Assembly: GCA_038324115.1 (NCBI GenBank)
Contig: JBBQHQ010000001.1
Coordinates: 1 to 64,000, forward strand
Direction of reading: 5' to 3'
DNA: 64,000 bases
Source of the DNA: Gaiellasilicea sp038324115
GTDB taxonomy: Bacteria; Actinomycetota; Thermoleophilia; Gaiellales; Gaiellaceae
Below are positions 35,988-43,825 of the stretch, one piece after another (within the stretch, counting starts at the first letter, position 1; each line of letters starts with the position of its first letter). The notes under the pieces are model-generated. The model did not search any database. It was not told the origin of the DNA and saw only the letters and a list, made by a program, of their open reading frames with translations. The position numbers and the translations under genes were made by a program.

Positions 35988-37058
35988 CTAGCGGCCGATC
36001 GACTCCATCTCGCGGAGCGTCGAGAGACGCTTGAGCGAGTCGATCTCGATCTGGCGGACGCGCTCCCGGGTCAGGCCGAGGCGGCGGCCGATCTCCTCGA
36101 GCGTCTTCGGCTCCGCGTCAGTGAGGCCGTAGCGGAGGACGACGACCTGGCGCTCGCGCTCCGAGAGCGCCTCGAGCGCGCCCCGGAGTGCCTGGCTGCG
36201 GAGGGAGATCTCCACCTCTTCCTCGGGTAGGGGCCCGTCCCCCGCCACGAAGTCGCCGAAGACGGCGTCCTCAGTCTCGCCGACGGGCTGGTCGAGGCTC
36301 GTGGAGGCGCGCGCCGCAGACCTCACCTCGATCGCCTGCTGGAGTGGGAGGGAGGCCTCCTCGGCGATCTCCTCGAGCGTGGGCTCGCGCCCGAGCTGCG
36401 TCCAGAGCGTGCGCTCGGCGCGATTCATCTTCTGCAGCCGCTCGACGATGTGGACGGGCCTCCGAATCGTGCGCGCCTTGTCGGCGAGCGCGCGGGCGAC
36501 GGCCTGCCGGATCCACCAGGTGGCGTAGGTGGAGAACTTGAAGCCCCGGCGCCAGTCGAACTTCTCGACGGCACGGATCAGGCCGAGCGTGCCTTCCTGG
36601 ATCAGGTCGAGGAAGGGGAGGCCCTGGTTGCGGTAGTTATTGGCGATCGAGACGACGAGGCGCAGGTTGGACTGGATCATCCGCTGCTTCGCGAGCGCGT
36701 CGCCGGCCTCGATCTTCTTGGCGAGCTCGACCTCCTGGGCGGCTGTGAGGAGCTGGTGGCGACCGGCTTCGCGGAGGAAGAGCTGGAGCGAGTCGGTCGT
36801 CATCTCCTGAACGGCGGCGACGGCCGGCGGGGGCGCGGGCTCCTCGGCCTTGGCCTCCGGCGCGCCTTCGGCGACGACGTCGATCCCGCGCTGTTCGAGC
36901 TCGCGGATGAACGCGTCCTGCTCGAGCTCGTTCAGCTCATGCTGCTCGACGATCTCCGCGACCTCGGTCGCCTTCAGCGATCCGGCCTGCTCGGAGGTCT
37001 CGAGCAGCTGCCGAATCTCCTCGTGCGACAGGAGATGTTCGATGTCGACGGTCGTCAT
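35988..37058 (-). CDS. rpoD: Principal-type RNA polymerase sigma factor (RpoD-like)
   Basis: A 356-residue sigma-70 protein. The N-terminal 65 residues (EEIRQLLETSEQAGSLKATE, then ELEQRGIDVV) resemble a region 1.1, as expected of a primary sigma factor. Region 1.2 (DSLQLFLREAGRHQLLTA), region 2 (DLIQEGTLGLIRAVEKFDWR and STYATWWIRQAVARAL), region 3 and region 4 (TLEEIGRRLGLTRERVRQIE) follow. ATG 37058 begins the 1.1 fold. Its 5' flank includes TTGACA near 37155-37160 (minus strand). Whether this or the factor at 34294 is the housekeeping sigma needs genome-wide comparison; region 1.1 favours this one. Confidence 0.9.
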   Translation of the reverse strand: MTTVDIEHLLSHEEIRQLLETSEQAGSLKATEVAEIVEQHELNELEQDAFIRELEQRGIDVVAEGAPEAKAEEPAPPPAVAAVQEMTTDSLQLFLREAGRHQLLTAAQEVELAKKIEAGDALAKQRMIQSNLRLVVSIANNYRNQGLPFLDLIQEGTLGLIRAVEKFDWRRGFKFSTYATWWIRQAVARALADKARTIRRPVHIVERLQKMNRAERTLWTQLGREPTLEEIAEEASLPLQQAIEVRSAARASTSLDQPVGETEDAVFGDFVAGDGPLPEEEVEISLRSQALRGALEALSERERQVVVLRYGLTDAEPKTLEEIGRRLGLTRERVRQIEIDSLKRLSTLREMESIGR

Positions 37059-37213
37059 AGGGAAGGAGGCGTCAAGCGTGCCCAGCACCTTGTACCTGCA
37101 CCCTCTGCCCTTCAAACGCCGATGTCCAGGCTCGCGCACGATAACCGGTGTTATGTCAAGTAGAAGGAGATGATCTCGGCGATCGCCTCTACCCCGCAAT
37201 GTGAGCCGCCGTG

Positions 37214-37291
37214 AGCGAGCGGGCTCCGGAGGAGCCCCTTTAGGGGTCTTCGCGAACGAACAGGAGCCCCGCGAGGGGCTCCTGTTCGTTC
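37214..37291. repeat. Two-hairpin dispersed element, copy 1
   Basis: Hairpin B (GGGCTCC-GGA-GGAGCCC, 37221-37237) is followed by the linker CCCTTTAGGGGTCTT (37236-37250) and hairpin A with perfect 17-bp arms and a GCGA loop (37254-37291). The same order, with the linker identical but both stems changed in sequence and still paired, occurs at 52638-52713. It is not a usual terminator for either strand: the A-run lies on the wrong side for the leftward gene and no rightward gene ends here. Confidence 0.7.
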
Positions 37292-37522
37292 TGCAAAAAA
37301 TTCAGGAAGCCGGTGGCGCTTTTGTCCACCGTGCCCGCTGACTTTCCGCTTTCGCGTACGGCCCTCGAGCTCGGCTTCGACCTACTCGCGCTCCGTGCTC
37401 CCTGCACCCCCGAAGCTAGTCGGGCCGGCGGCGTCGTACAAGGCCTCCGACGGGCGAAGTGCGCAAATTGCGCGAAGTTCTTCGTGGGGTCGGTTCTGGC
37501 CTCCCCGCACCGTCTTCCGGGG

Positions 37523-37528
37523 TACGAT
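37523..37528 (+). promoter_or_regulatory. -10 box TACGAT for the small membrane protein
   Basis: TACGAT is 7 nt upstream of GTG 37536. There is no ribosome site, consistent with leaderless initiation and supporting this start over upstream in-frame ATG codons. Confidence 0.5.
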
Positions 37529-37535
37529 CCGCGCC

Positions 37536-37739
37536 GTGCACCTTCGCGCCCCCAGCATCGACCAGGGCGTCCAGGCAGGCCTCTGGGCGGTCTTCTTCTT
37601 CCTGTTCCTCTGGGTGGGGATGCTCGCGATCGGGATCTCCGGCGCGACGGCCTTCATCCTGGCCTTGGTGGCCGCGGGAGCGATCTTTCTCTTCGTGCGC
37701 GTGCGCGGGGACGATCGTCCCCGCGACGAGAGCTCCTAG
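37536..37739 (+). CDS. Small two-helix membrane protein, function unknown
   Basis: A 67-residue protein with hydrophobic segments at about 15-32 (LWAVFFFLFLWVGMLAIG) and 36-54 (ATAFILALVAAGAIFLFV), and a charged C-terminus (RGDDRPRDESS). GTG 37536 is chosen for the -10 box and because the upstream in-frame stretch is polar and not family-like. It ends in a CTAG shared with the opposite-strand frame at 37736. Small proteins of this shape are common in actinobacteria; no function can be assigned. Confidence 0.65.
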   Translation: MHLRAPSIDQGVQAGLWAVFFFLFLWVGMLAIGISGATAFILALVAAGAIFLFVRVRGDDRPRDESS

Positions 37740-37918
37740 ACCGGCGCCCGGTTCGAGCAGAGCGCGAGCAGGAGCTTGCGGGCGAGCTCGCTGCCGACGA
37801 GCGCTTCGAGCCGCAGCTTGGCTGCGGGCCGATCACGGTCGACGTCGAGCGCGGAGCAATGCGCAAGAAGGAGATCGGAAGCTCCCGGCTTCCGGCTGTT
37901 GACGGCGGCGGCATCCAT
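37736..37918 (-). CDS. Possible small hypothetical protein
   Basis: A 60-residue frame beginning MDAAAVNSRKPGAS and ending KLLLALCSNRAPV. Support comes from a GATAGT box (37926-37931, minus strand) 7 nt before ATG 37918, matching the leaderless pattern here, and from a plausible two-helix composition (LRLEALVGSELARKLLLAL). It recalls no family that I can name. It fills the gap between two accepted genes, and its stop shares a CTAG with the gene at 37536. It may equally be chance in GC-rich DNA. Confidence 0.4.
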   Translation of the reverse strand: MDAAAVNSRKPGASDLLLAHCSALDVDRDRPAAKLRLEALVGSELARKLLLALCSNRAPV

Positions 37919-37976
37919 CTCGATCACTATCGCCGCTCCGGCCTCGCCGAAAGATCCCTGGCGCGAGGGAATAAGT

Positions 37977-38585
37977 TCAGCGCGGGTCGCGTTCGCTCTC
38001 GGCCGGCGGGTTCGGCTCGTCGTCGCCCCACTCGTCGACCGGCTCGGCCGGCTCGACGGGCTCGGCCGGCGCGATCGGCTCGACGACCGGCGGTGGGTCG
38101 GCGGCGACCGGGACGGCGACCGGCTCGGGGACGTCGCGCTCCACCGGCGGCGTCGCCGCGACCGTCTGCCGGCGCGGGCCGGCGGTGTCGAAGGTGAGGC
38201 CGAGGATCAGCCCGATCCCGAAGGCGAGCGCGCCGAGCACCTCCCCCAGGTCGCCGACGGCGCCGTCGATTCCGAGGTCGCGCGACCAGTTGGAGGTGTT
38301 GAAGAACTGCGCAGGCTGGCGCGCGAGCAGCACCCAGCCGCCCGTGAGGAGCGCCGGGAGGAACGCGAGGACGAAGACGCCGGTCGTCAGACGGGGCCAC
38401 CCCCACTTCGTCCAGCCGCCGAGGATCTGCGAAAGCGCCATCGTCACGCCGGCGGCCGCGATCAGCCCGTAGGTCGCCCAGTAGCCGCCCGCGGTGTCGG
38501 AGCCCATCTGGGTCGCGAGCCAGATCAGGAAGCCGGCGATGCCTGCGCCGATCAGTGTGGAGATTCCTCGAGTGATGCCGATCAT
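37977..38585 (-). CDS. Predicted four-helix membrane protein with Pro/Glu-rich tail
   Basis: A 202-residue protein with four hydrophobic segments, at about 6-24, 37-57, 66-88 and 110-130, followed by a long tail rich in Pro, Glu, Val and Ala (about 138-202; APAEPVEPAEPVDEWG). A good ribosome site (GGAGG) precedes ATG 38585. It is the last gene in the leftward apt group, 23 bp after apt. I recognise no family. The tail is probably cytoplasmic and flexible. Confidence 0.75.
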   Translation of the reverse strand: MIGITRGISTLIGAGIAGFLIWLATQMGSDTAGGYWATYGLIAAAGVTMALSQILGGWTKWGWPRLTTGVFVLAFLPALLTGGWVLLARQPAQFFNTSNWSRDLGIDGAVGDLGEVLGALAFGIGLILGLTFDTAGPRRQTVAATPPVERDVPEPVAVPVAADPPPVVEPIAPAEPVEPAEPVDEWGDDEPNPPAESERDPR

Positions 38586-38608
38586 GGTCGAGCCTCCGTT
38601 CGCGGGGG

Positions 38609-39142
38609 TCAGTAGGAGATCAGCGAGTCGACCGCGTAGCCGTCGAGCTTCTCACGGCCGTTCAGGAACGCCAGCTCGATCACGAAGAGGAGCCCGACGA
38701 CGGTGCCCCCCATTTGCTCGACGAGATCGATCTTCGCCTTCGCGGTCCCGCCGGTCGCGAGCAGGTCGTCGTGCACGATCACCCGCGCGCCCGGCCGGAT
38801 CGCGTCGGAGTGCACCTGCAGGCTGTCGGTGCCGTATTCGAGGTCGTAGGTCGCCTCCACCGTCTCCCAGGGGAGCTTGCCCGGCTTGCGGGCGGTGACG
38901 AAGCCGCAGCCGAGCTCATAGGCGAGCGCGCTGCCGAAGATGAATCCGCGCGCCTCCGCGCCCAGGATCAGGTCCGGCTCGAGCGGGCGGGCCTTCTCGA
39001 CGAGCTGGTCGATCGCGGCGCGGAAGTAGACCGGGTCGGCGACGAGCGGCATGATGTCCTTGAAGACGATCCCCTCCTTGGGGAAGTCGGGGACGTCGCG
39101 GATGCGGTCGCGCAGGTCGAGAGTGGCGGGGTTCGAGCTCAT
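38609..39142 (-). CDS. apt: Adenine phosphoribosyltransferase
   Basis: A 177-residue Apt, which converts adenine and PRPP into AMP. The PRPP-binding loop is VIVHDDLLATGGTAKA (about 123-138). DIMPLVADPVYFRAAI and EARGFIFGSALAYELG are typical of Apt, and RKPGKLPWETVEATYDLEYG is the flexible hood segment. ATG 39142 is chosen because residues before it are not conserved. It functions in purine salvage, in line with the nucleoside importer at 2669-8963. In the same direction lie ftsR and garA upstream. Confidence 0.95.
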   Translation of the reverse strand: MSSNPATLDLRDRIRDVPDFPKEGIVFKDIMPLVADPVYFRAAIDQLVEKARPLEPDLILGAEARGFIFGSALAYELGCGFVTARKPGKLPWETVEATYDLEYGTDSLQVHSDAIRPGARVIVHDDLLATGGTAKAKIDLVEQMGGTVVGLLFVIELAFLNGREKLDGYAVDSLISY

Positions 39143-39155
39143 GGCGTCTCGCACC

Positions 39156-39863
39156 TTACCGCTCGGCGAAGGCACGCAGCTCACGCCAGAACAGGAGCCG
39201 CGAGAGCTCCTGGGAGGCGCCCGCGAGCGCCTCGAGGTCGTCGAGCCCGCTCTTGCGCCGCTCGGGGTTGCGTGAGCGGAGGGCCGGCGCGACGAGCTGC
39301 TCGAGCAGGCCCGCCTCCCGGCCGGCGGAGTTCCGGAAGGTGCGGAGGTGCCGGGCGTCGATCCCGTAGTGGGCGAGGCGGCCGCAGGCGGCGGCGATCT
39401 CGGCGTCGCTCTCCCGGTAGAGCCGCTCCCCGGCCTCGACGCGCGGTTGGAGCAGGCCGAACTCCTCGAGCGCGCGCGCGAGCTCGGCGTCGATCCCGGC
39501 CCGGTCGCAGAGCTCGGCGAGATCGAGCTCGCCCTCCCGCTCGCCGAGGGCGGCGGGGCGCCGCCGCTTGCGATCGGCGCCGGAGCAGCCGGCCGCGAGC
39601 TCCTGGCGGATCACGCGGAGCGGCAGGAACTCGTCGCGCTGCAGGCGCAGGATCGTCTCCAGGCGCTCGACGTCCTCCTCGCTGAAGAGGCGATAGCCGC
39701 CGCGCGTGCGCTTCGGGGTCAGCAGGCCCTGGTCCTCGAGGTAGCGGATCTTGGAGATCGAGATGTCCTCGAACTCGGGCTGGAGGCGCGCGCAGACGGC
39801 GCCGATCGTGTGCAGCCGTTCGCTCGAGACCGCTTCCGGACGGTCGGGCGCGGTCGTGCTCAC
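39156..39863 (-). CDS. ftsR: MerR-family transcription regulator (FtsR-type)
   Basis: A 235-residue MerR-like protein. The N-terminal winged helix has TIGAVCARLQPEFEDISISKIRYLEDQGLL-type sequence, then TPKRTRGGYRLFSEEDVERLE, and a central helical region (LQRDEFLPLRVIRQEL). The C-terminal 100 residues resemble a second MerR-like helix bundle. Adjacency to a GarA-type FHA gene is conserved in actinobacteria, where the partner (Rv1828/FtsR) controls ftsZ and cell division genes. The ATG overlaps the garA stop (39860-39863). The regulon here is inferred from that family. Confidence 0.85.
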   Translation of the reverse strand: MSTTAPDRPEAVSSERLHTIGAVCARLQPEFEDISISKIRYLEDQGLLTPKRTRGGYRLFSEEDVERLETILRLQRDEFLPLRVIRQELAAGCSGADRKRRRPAALGEREGELDLAELCDRAGIDAELARALEEFGLLQPRVEAGERLYRESDAEIAAACGRLAHYGIDARHLRTFRNSAGREAGLLEQLVAPALRSRNPERRKSGLDDLEALAGASQELSRLLFWRELRAFAER

Positions 39864-40336
39864 GAGCGCCCCCGCAGGAATGTCAGCCGGTACTTCCCGA
39901 TCTGGACCTCGTCGTCGTCCTGCAGCTCGACCGAATCGCCCTCGATCCGCTGCTTGTTCACGAAGGTGCCGTTGAGGCTGCCGAGGTCGTGGATCCGGTA
40001 GCGCTCGCCGTCACGGGTCAGCTCTGCGTGCGTGCGCGAGACGGTGACGTCGTCGAGGAAGACGTCGCAGTCGGGCGAGCGTCCGATCAGCGTCTTCTCG
40101 CCGTCAGGGAAGAAGCTCTCCCCCGCCCTGCCGCCGCCGGAGCGGACGACGAGCGCCGGCCCCTTGACCGCGGGGTCGCTCAGGACGGCGGAAGCGTCCT
40201 CCGCGACCTCCTCGGGCGTGAAGGTCATCGTCTGCTCGCCGCTCTCCTCCTTGTTCAGGGTGGCGCCGCACTTCGAGCAGAAATTGGAGGCGACGGGATT
40301 CTGGAAGCCGCACTCCGGGCAATAGACGTGGCTCAC
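39860..40336 (-). CDS. garA: FHA-domain protein, GarA-like with zinc ribbon
   Basis: A 158-residue protein. An N-terminal zinc ribbon has Cys6, 9, 20 and 23 (CPECG and CSKCG). A TMTFTP segment (Thr36/38/40) corresponds to the phosphorylated threonine motif of GarA. The FHA domain is about 80-155 (LIGRSPDCDVFLDD, VSRTHAEL, LGSLNGTFVNKQRI). GarA switches TCA-cycle and glutamate enzymes when not phosphorylated by PknB/PknG. The zinc ribbon is an addition relative to mycobacterial GarA. Target enzymes are not encoded in the window. Confidence 0.88.
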   Translation of the reverse strand: MSHVYCPECGFQNPVASNFCSKCGATLNKEESGEQTMTFTPEEVAEDASAVLSDPAVKGPALVVRSGGGRAGESFFPDGEKTLIGRSPDCDVFLDDVTVSRTHAELTRDGERYRIHDLGSLNGTFVNKQRIEGDSVELQDDDEVQIGKYRLTFLRGRS

Positions 40337-40340
40337 AGGC

Positions 40341-40616
40341 CTAGGAGTCCTCGTCCTGCGAGGGCGGCGTGGCGCGGGCGGCGAGGATGTCGGTGAGCCT
40401 GTCCACGTCCACGTCGCCGCCCCCTCCCGAGCCCTTCAGCCGCGCGGTCCGCTCGGCCCGGAGGATGTCGATCCGGCCCTGGAGCAGGCGGCGGCGATAC
40501 GAGACCTCGTTCTCCTCCCCCTCGAGCCGCTCGATCAGGCCCTTCAGGTCGTCGTCCGAGAGCGATCCCAGGTCGGGCAGTGGTTCGAGCGAGCCTTCGA
40601 GCGGGCGGTGGGACAC
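40341..40616 (-). CDS. rsiG: RsiG-like c-di-GMP-responsive anti-sigma factor (single motif)
   Basis: A 91-residue protein with a predicted helical hairpin in the centre. It carries the RsiG c-di-GMP motif E(X)3S(X)2R(X)3Q(X)3D exactly once: Glu35, Ser39, Arg42, Gln46, Asp50, within EVSYRRRLLQGRIDILRAER. In Streptomyces RsiG the motif occurs twice and, with c-di-GMP, sequesters sigma-WhiG; early-branching actinobacteria have one-motif homologues that act as homodimers. No WhiG gene is in the window. It is co-directional with garA and ftsR, 4 bp from garA. ATG 40616 is preceded by a purine-rich AGATCCCTCGGAAGAAAGGC stretch. Confidence 0.82.
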   Translation of the reverse strand: MSHRPLEGSLEPLPDLGSLSDDDLKGLIERLEGEENEVSYRRRLLQGRIDILRAERTARLKGSGGGGDVDVDRLTDILAARATPPSQDEDS

Positions 40617-40674
40617 GGTCTGCCTTTCTTCCGAGGGATCTCAGTAAAGCAGCCTGCGGGCCGAGGGGTCAACC

Positions 40675-43200
40675 TCAGCTTGAGGCTTCCTCCGAGGTTC
40701 GCCCTCCATCTCCGTCTCCCTGCATGATCTCCTCGACGAGGTGGCGGATCTCGCCCTCGAGCTCCGCAGACTCGGCCGTGGAGGCGCCCTCGGCGTAGAT
40801 GTGGAGCAGCGGCTCGTCGGGATCGGGCAGCACCTGGGTCCAGCCGCGCTCGGAGCTGAGCTTGATCCCGTCGGTCAGGTCGAGGTCGCGCCCCGCGAGC
40901 TGCTCGTTCAGCAGGCGCATCACGAGGCCCTTCTTCGCCCACGGGCAGGCGAGCTGGCGGTGGATCAGCGTCGAGGCAGGCAGTTCCGCGACGAGCTCGG
41001 AGAGCGGCCGGCCGGCAGGCGCGAGGAGCTCGAGCAGCTTGACGAGGGAGGCGACCGCATCGTAGGCCGGGAGGAACTGCGGGAAGACGTACCCGCCGCC
41101 GACCGCGCCCGCGAAGACGACGCCGTCGCCGGACGCCGCGCGGGTGAGGTCGGCGAGCGAATGCGGCGTCCGCACGACCTCGAGCGAGCCGTTCACGAGC
41201 GCATCGACCTGGCTCGTGACGGTGACGGGGAAGGCGACCTTCCCCGTGGCGCCGCGGTCGCCGAGCAGCTTGAGGAAGAGGAGCAGCGTCTGCTCGACGG
41301 GCACCGCCTTGCCCTGGTCGTCCACGAGGAACAGTCGTTCGGCCGCCGTGTCGAAGACGGCGCCCAGGTCGGCGCCCACCGCGGTGACGAGGCGCTTCGT
41401 GTTTCCGATCGCCTGCGTCAGGGTCTGCCGGCTCGCCGACTCCTCCGCGAAGAAGCCATGGGCGGAAATCGCCTCGACGCCGAGCGGCCCGACGACGAGC
41501 GGGAGCACGAACGAGGCCGCGGAATAGCCGTAGTCGACGACGAGCCGGAAGTTCCGCTCACGGACCGCGTCCCGGTCGAGCTGGTCGAGCAGGTCCTGGG
41601 CGTAGCTCTCGCGCACCCGGGCCGGGTAGGAGACCGTGCCGACGCTGTCCGAGGCGACGCGCCGGATCTCCTGGCGGGTGAAGTTCTTCTCGATCTCCTT
41701 CTGGAGCGAGGCGGTGAGCAGGATCCCCGGCGGCTCGTAGATCCGGATGAAGACGGCCTCGGGATCGAGATGGCTGGTGCCGACGTGGATCGCAGCGTCG
41801 AACGCCTGCGTCTTCAGGACGTGCCGGCTGACCGCGGGCGACGAGACCCTGAGGTCGGCGACGTTGACGCCCGTCGCGTTCAGGCCCGAGATCAGGCAGC
41901 GCTTGATCATCCGGCAGGCGCCGCCGGAGTCGCGGCTGGCGACCACGCGACCGCCGCGCTTCAACGCCGTGCCGAGCGCCGCCGCGAGCCGGACGGCCGT
42001 CTCCGGGGTCAGGTCGACGTTGACAAGCCCCTCCACCCCGTCCTTGCCGAACAGGCGCGAGGAGGCTCGCGACTCCCAGATCAGGTTCTCGTACACCTGG
42101 GAGCCCGTCTCCACCTCCTTGTAGGGGTAGATCCGGACGTGCGGCATGATGCTGGACTCGGAGCCGATCGTGACCTCGTCGCCGATCGCGACGCCCTCCT
42201 GGATCCGGACGTGGTCACGGATGTCGCAGGAGCGGCCGATGATCGCGCCGTCGATCACGGTGCTGCGGCCGATGTGGGTGGACGAGTCGATCACCGTCCG
42301 GGTCGTCCGGGCCCGTTCGCGCAGGGTGACGCCGCTGGAGAGGATGGTGTAGGGCGCGACGGTGGCGTCGCGGGCGATCCGGGCGTTCGTGCCGATGTAC
42401 GCCGGGCCCTCGACCCCCTCGACATCGTCGATCTCCGCGCCCTCGCCGATCCAGACGTTGCCGCGGAGCCGGATCCCGCCGATCTCGAGGTGCACCTTCT
42501 CGTCGAGAGCGTCGAAGTTCGCCTCGCGGTACTGGTCGAGGTTCCCGATGTCCTGCCAGTAGCCGTCCATGACGAAGCCGTACAGCGGGCGGCCCATCTC
42601 GAGCAGGAGCGGGAAGAGCTCCTTGGAGAAGTCGTAGGGCCCTTCCGTCGGGATGTGCTTGAGCACCTCCGGCTCGACGACGTAGATCCCGGTGTTGATC
42701 GTGTCGGAAAACACCTGTCCCCACGACGGCTTCTCCAGGAACCGCTCGATCTTGCCGTCCTCGTCGGTGACGACGATCCCGAACTCGAGCGGGTTGTCCA
42801 CCGACTTGAGCCCGATCGTGACCGAGGCGCCCTTCTCCTTGTGGAAGGCGACGAGCGCGCCGAGGTCGACGTCGCAGAGCGCGTCGCCGGAGATGACGAG
42901 GAAGGTCTCGTCGAGTGCGTCGCTCGCGAGCCGGACCGAGCCGGCCGTCCCGAGCGGCAGCTCCTCGACCGAGTACTGGATGTTCAGGCCGAGAGCCTCG
43001 CCGGTCCCGAAATAGCTCCGGATCGCCTGCGGCAGGAACGCCAGCGTCACGACGACGTCCTCGAAGCCGTGTCGTTTGAGCAGGTCGAGGATGTGCTCCA
43101 TGCAGGGCTTGCCCACGATCGGGACCATCGGCTTCGGCTGGTTCGACGTCAGCGGGCGCAGGCGGGTGCCCTCGCCGCCGGCCTTCACGACGGCCTTCAC
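40675..43200 (-). CDS. Fused sugar-nucleotidyltransferase / phosphomannomutase-like protein
   Basis: An 841-residue protein. Domain 1 (1-235) is a nucleotidyltransferase (KAGGEGTRLRPLT, VISGDALCDVDLG, EFGIVVTDEDGKIERFLEKP). Domain 2 (about 250-375) is a left-handed beta-helix with hexapeptide repeats. Domain 3 (about 380-800) is a phosphomannomutase-like fold. In domain 3 the phosphoserine position is Cys429 (SGGACRMIKR instead of an SR pair), and the usual DGDADR metal loop reads FDTAAERL. The mutase part is probably degenerate or regulatory. Expected to make NDP-mannose or NDP-glucose for cell-surface glycans. GTG 43200 overlaps the upstream gene. Confidence 0.9.
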   Translation of the reverse strand: MKAVVKAGGEGTRLRPLTSNQPKPMVPIVGKPCMEHILDLLKRHGFEDVVVTLAFLPQAIRSYFGTGEALGLNIQYSVEELPLGTAGSVRLASDALDETFLVISGDALCDVDLGALVAFHKEKGASVTIGLKSVDNPLEFGIVVTDEDGKIERFLEKPSWGQVFSDTINTGIYVVEPEVLKHIPTEGPYDFSKELFPLLLEMGRPLYGFVMDGYWQDIGNLDQYREANFDALDEKVHLEIGGIRLRGNVWIGEGAEIDDVEGVEGPAYIGTNARIARDATVAPYTILSSGVTLRERARTTRTVIDSSTHIGRSTVIDGAIIGRSCDIRDHVRIQEGVAIGDEVTIGSESSIMPHVRIYPYKEVETGSQVYENLIWESRASSRLFGKDGVEGLVNVDLTPETAVRLAAALGTALKRGGRVVASRDSGGACRMIKRCLISGLNATGVNVADLRVSSPAVSRHVLKTQAFDAAIHVGTSHLDPEAVFIRIYEPPGILLTASLQKEIEKNFTRQEIRRVASDSVGTVSYPARVRESYAQDLLDQLDRDAVRERNFRLVVDYGYSAASFVLPLVVGPLGVEAISAHGFFAEESASRQTLTQAIGNTKRLVTAVGADLGAVFDTAAERLFLVDDQGKAVPVEQTLLLFLKLLGDRGATGKVAFPVTVTSQVDALVNGSLEVVRTPHSLADLTRAASGDGVVFAGAVGGGYVFPQFLPAYDAVASLVKLLELLAPAGRPLSELVAELPASTLIHRQLACPWAKKGLVMRLLNEQLAGRDLDLTDGIKLSSERGWTQVLPDPDEPLLHIYAEGASTAESAELEGEIRHLVEEIMQGDGDGGRTSEEASS

Positions 43201-43760
43201 AGCGTTGCTCCCTGCGCGTACGTGCGCCGGGCCTCGGCGACGTAGAGCACGGCCGCGGCGAGGGCGAGCCCGAGTGCAACCCAGAAGAGCCAGAGCGGCC
43301 AGCGGGTCGCGTGGCCGGTGACGGTGAGGATCCCGACCGCGAGGTACAGGAGCCAGGTGGCTGCCTTGCCAAGGGTGCTGACGGAGAGCTCGACGCCGCG
43401 GGGCATGAGTAACCGATACCCACCGACGAGGATCACGTCACGCAGGAGGATCGGCACCGCCCCGTACCAGGGGAGCTTCCCCTCGGTCCAGAGCAGGATC
43501 ACGGCGGCGTCGATCATCAGCCGGTCGGCGAGCGGGTCCGCGAGCTTGCCGAAGCGCGACTCGACGCGCCAGCGCCGGGCGAGGAAGCCGTCCACCTGGT
43601 CGGTGACGCCCGCGACGAGGAAGATCCACCCGGCCGCCCAGCTGGAACCGTCGCCCGCAGCGATGTAGACGAGGACGAAGACCGGGATCAGCGCGAGCCG
43701 GAGGATCGTCAGCGCATTCGGAAGCAGCGCGAGCGGAGCGGAGACTGCGCGTGCTGCCAT
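43197..43760 (-). CDS. pgsA: CDP-alcohol phosphatidyltransferase
   Basis: A 187-residue integral membrane enzyme. The signature DG(X)2AR(X)8G(X)3D(X)3D is complete (DGFLARRWRVESRFGKLAD then PLAD). About five or six hydrophobic helices surround it. This family transfers a phosphatidyl group from CDP-diacylglycerol to glycerol phosphate, inositol phosphate or similar acceptors. PgsA (phosphatidylglycerophosphate synthase) is the default guess, and cdsA at 56614 would supply its substrate. ATG 43760 sets the N-terminal helix; the stop overlaps the next gene (GTGA). Confidence 0.88.
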   Translation of the reverse strand: MAARAVSAPLALLPNALTILRLALIPVFVLVYIAAGDGSSWAAGWIFLVAGVTDQVDGFLARRWRVESRFGKLADPLADRLMIDAAVILLWTEGKLPWYGAVPILLRDVILVGGYRLLMPRGVELSVSTLGKAATWLLYLAVGILTVTGHATRWPLWLFWVALGLALAAAVLYVAEARRTYAQGATL

Positions 43761-43825
43761 GCCCGAAGGATACGGCGATTCGCTGCGCTGCTTTCCGCAT
43801 GGTCGTCCGGCGGCCCCGCGCCGGC

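Larger units (their letters stand above)
37059..37535. promoter_or_regulatory. Intergenic region upstream of rpoD-like gene
   Basis: The 477 bp contain no convincing gene. The right side of the rpoD-like gene has TTGACA (minus, about 37155-37160) next to an imperfect AACCGGTGTT-type inverted repeat. A two-hairpin repeat element lies at 37214-37291, followed by TGCAAAAAATT. From 37300 to 37520 I see only short frames without family features, and then the -10 box of the small membrane protein at 37536. Confidence 0.5.

Noticed and set aside
37254..37291. Simple terminator after the rpoD-like gene
   Set aside because: The rpoD-like gene is transcribed away from it, the A-run is on the wrong side for the minus strand, and the same structure recurs elsewhere, so a repeat is the better call.
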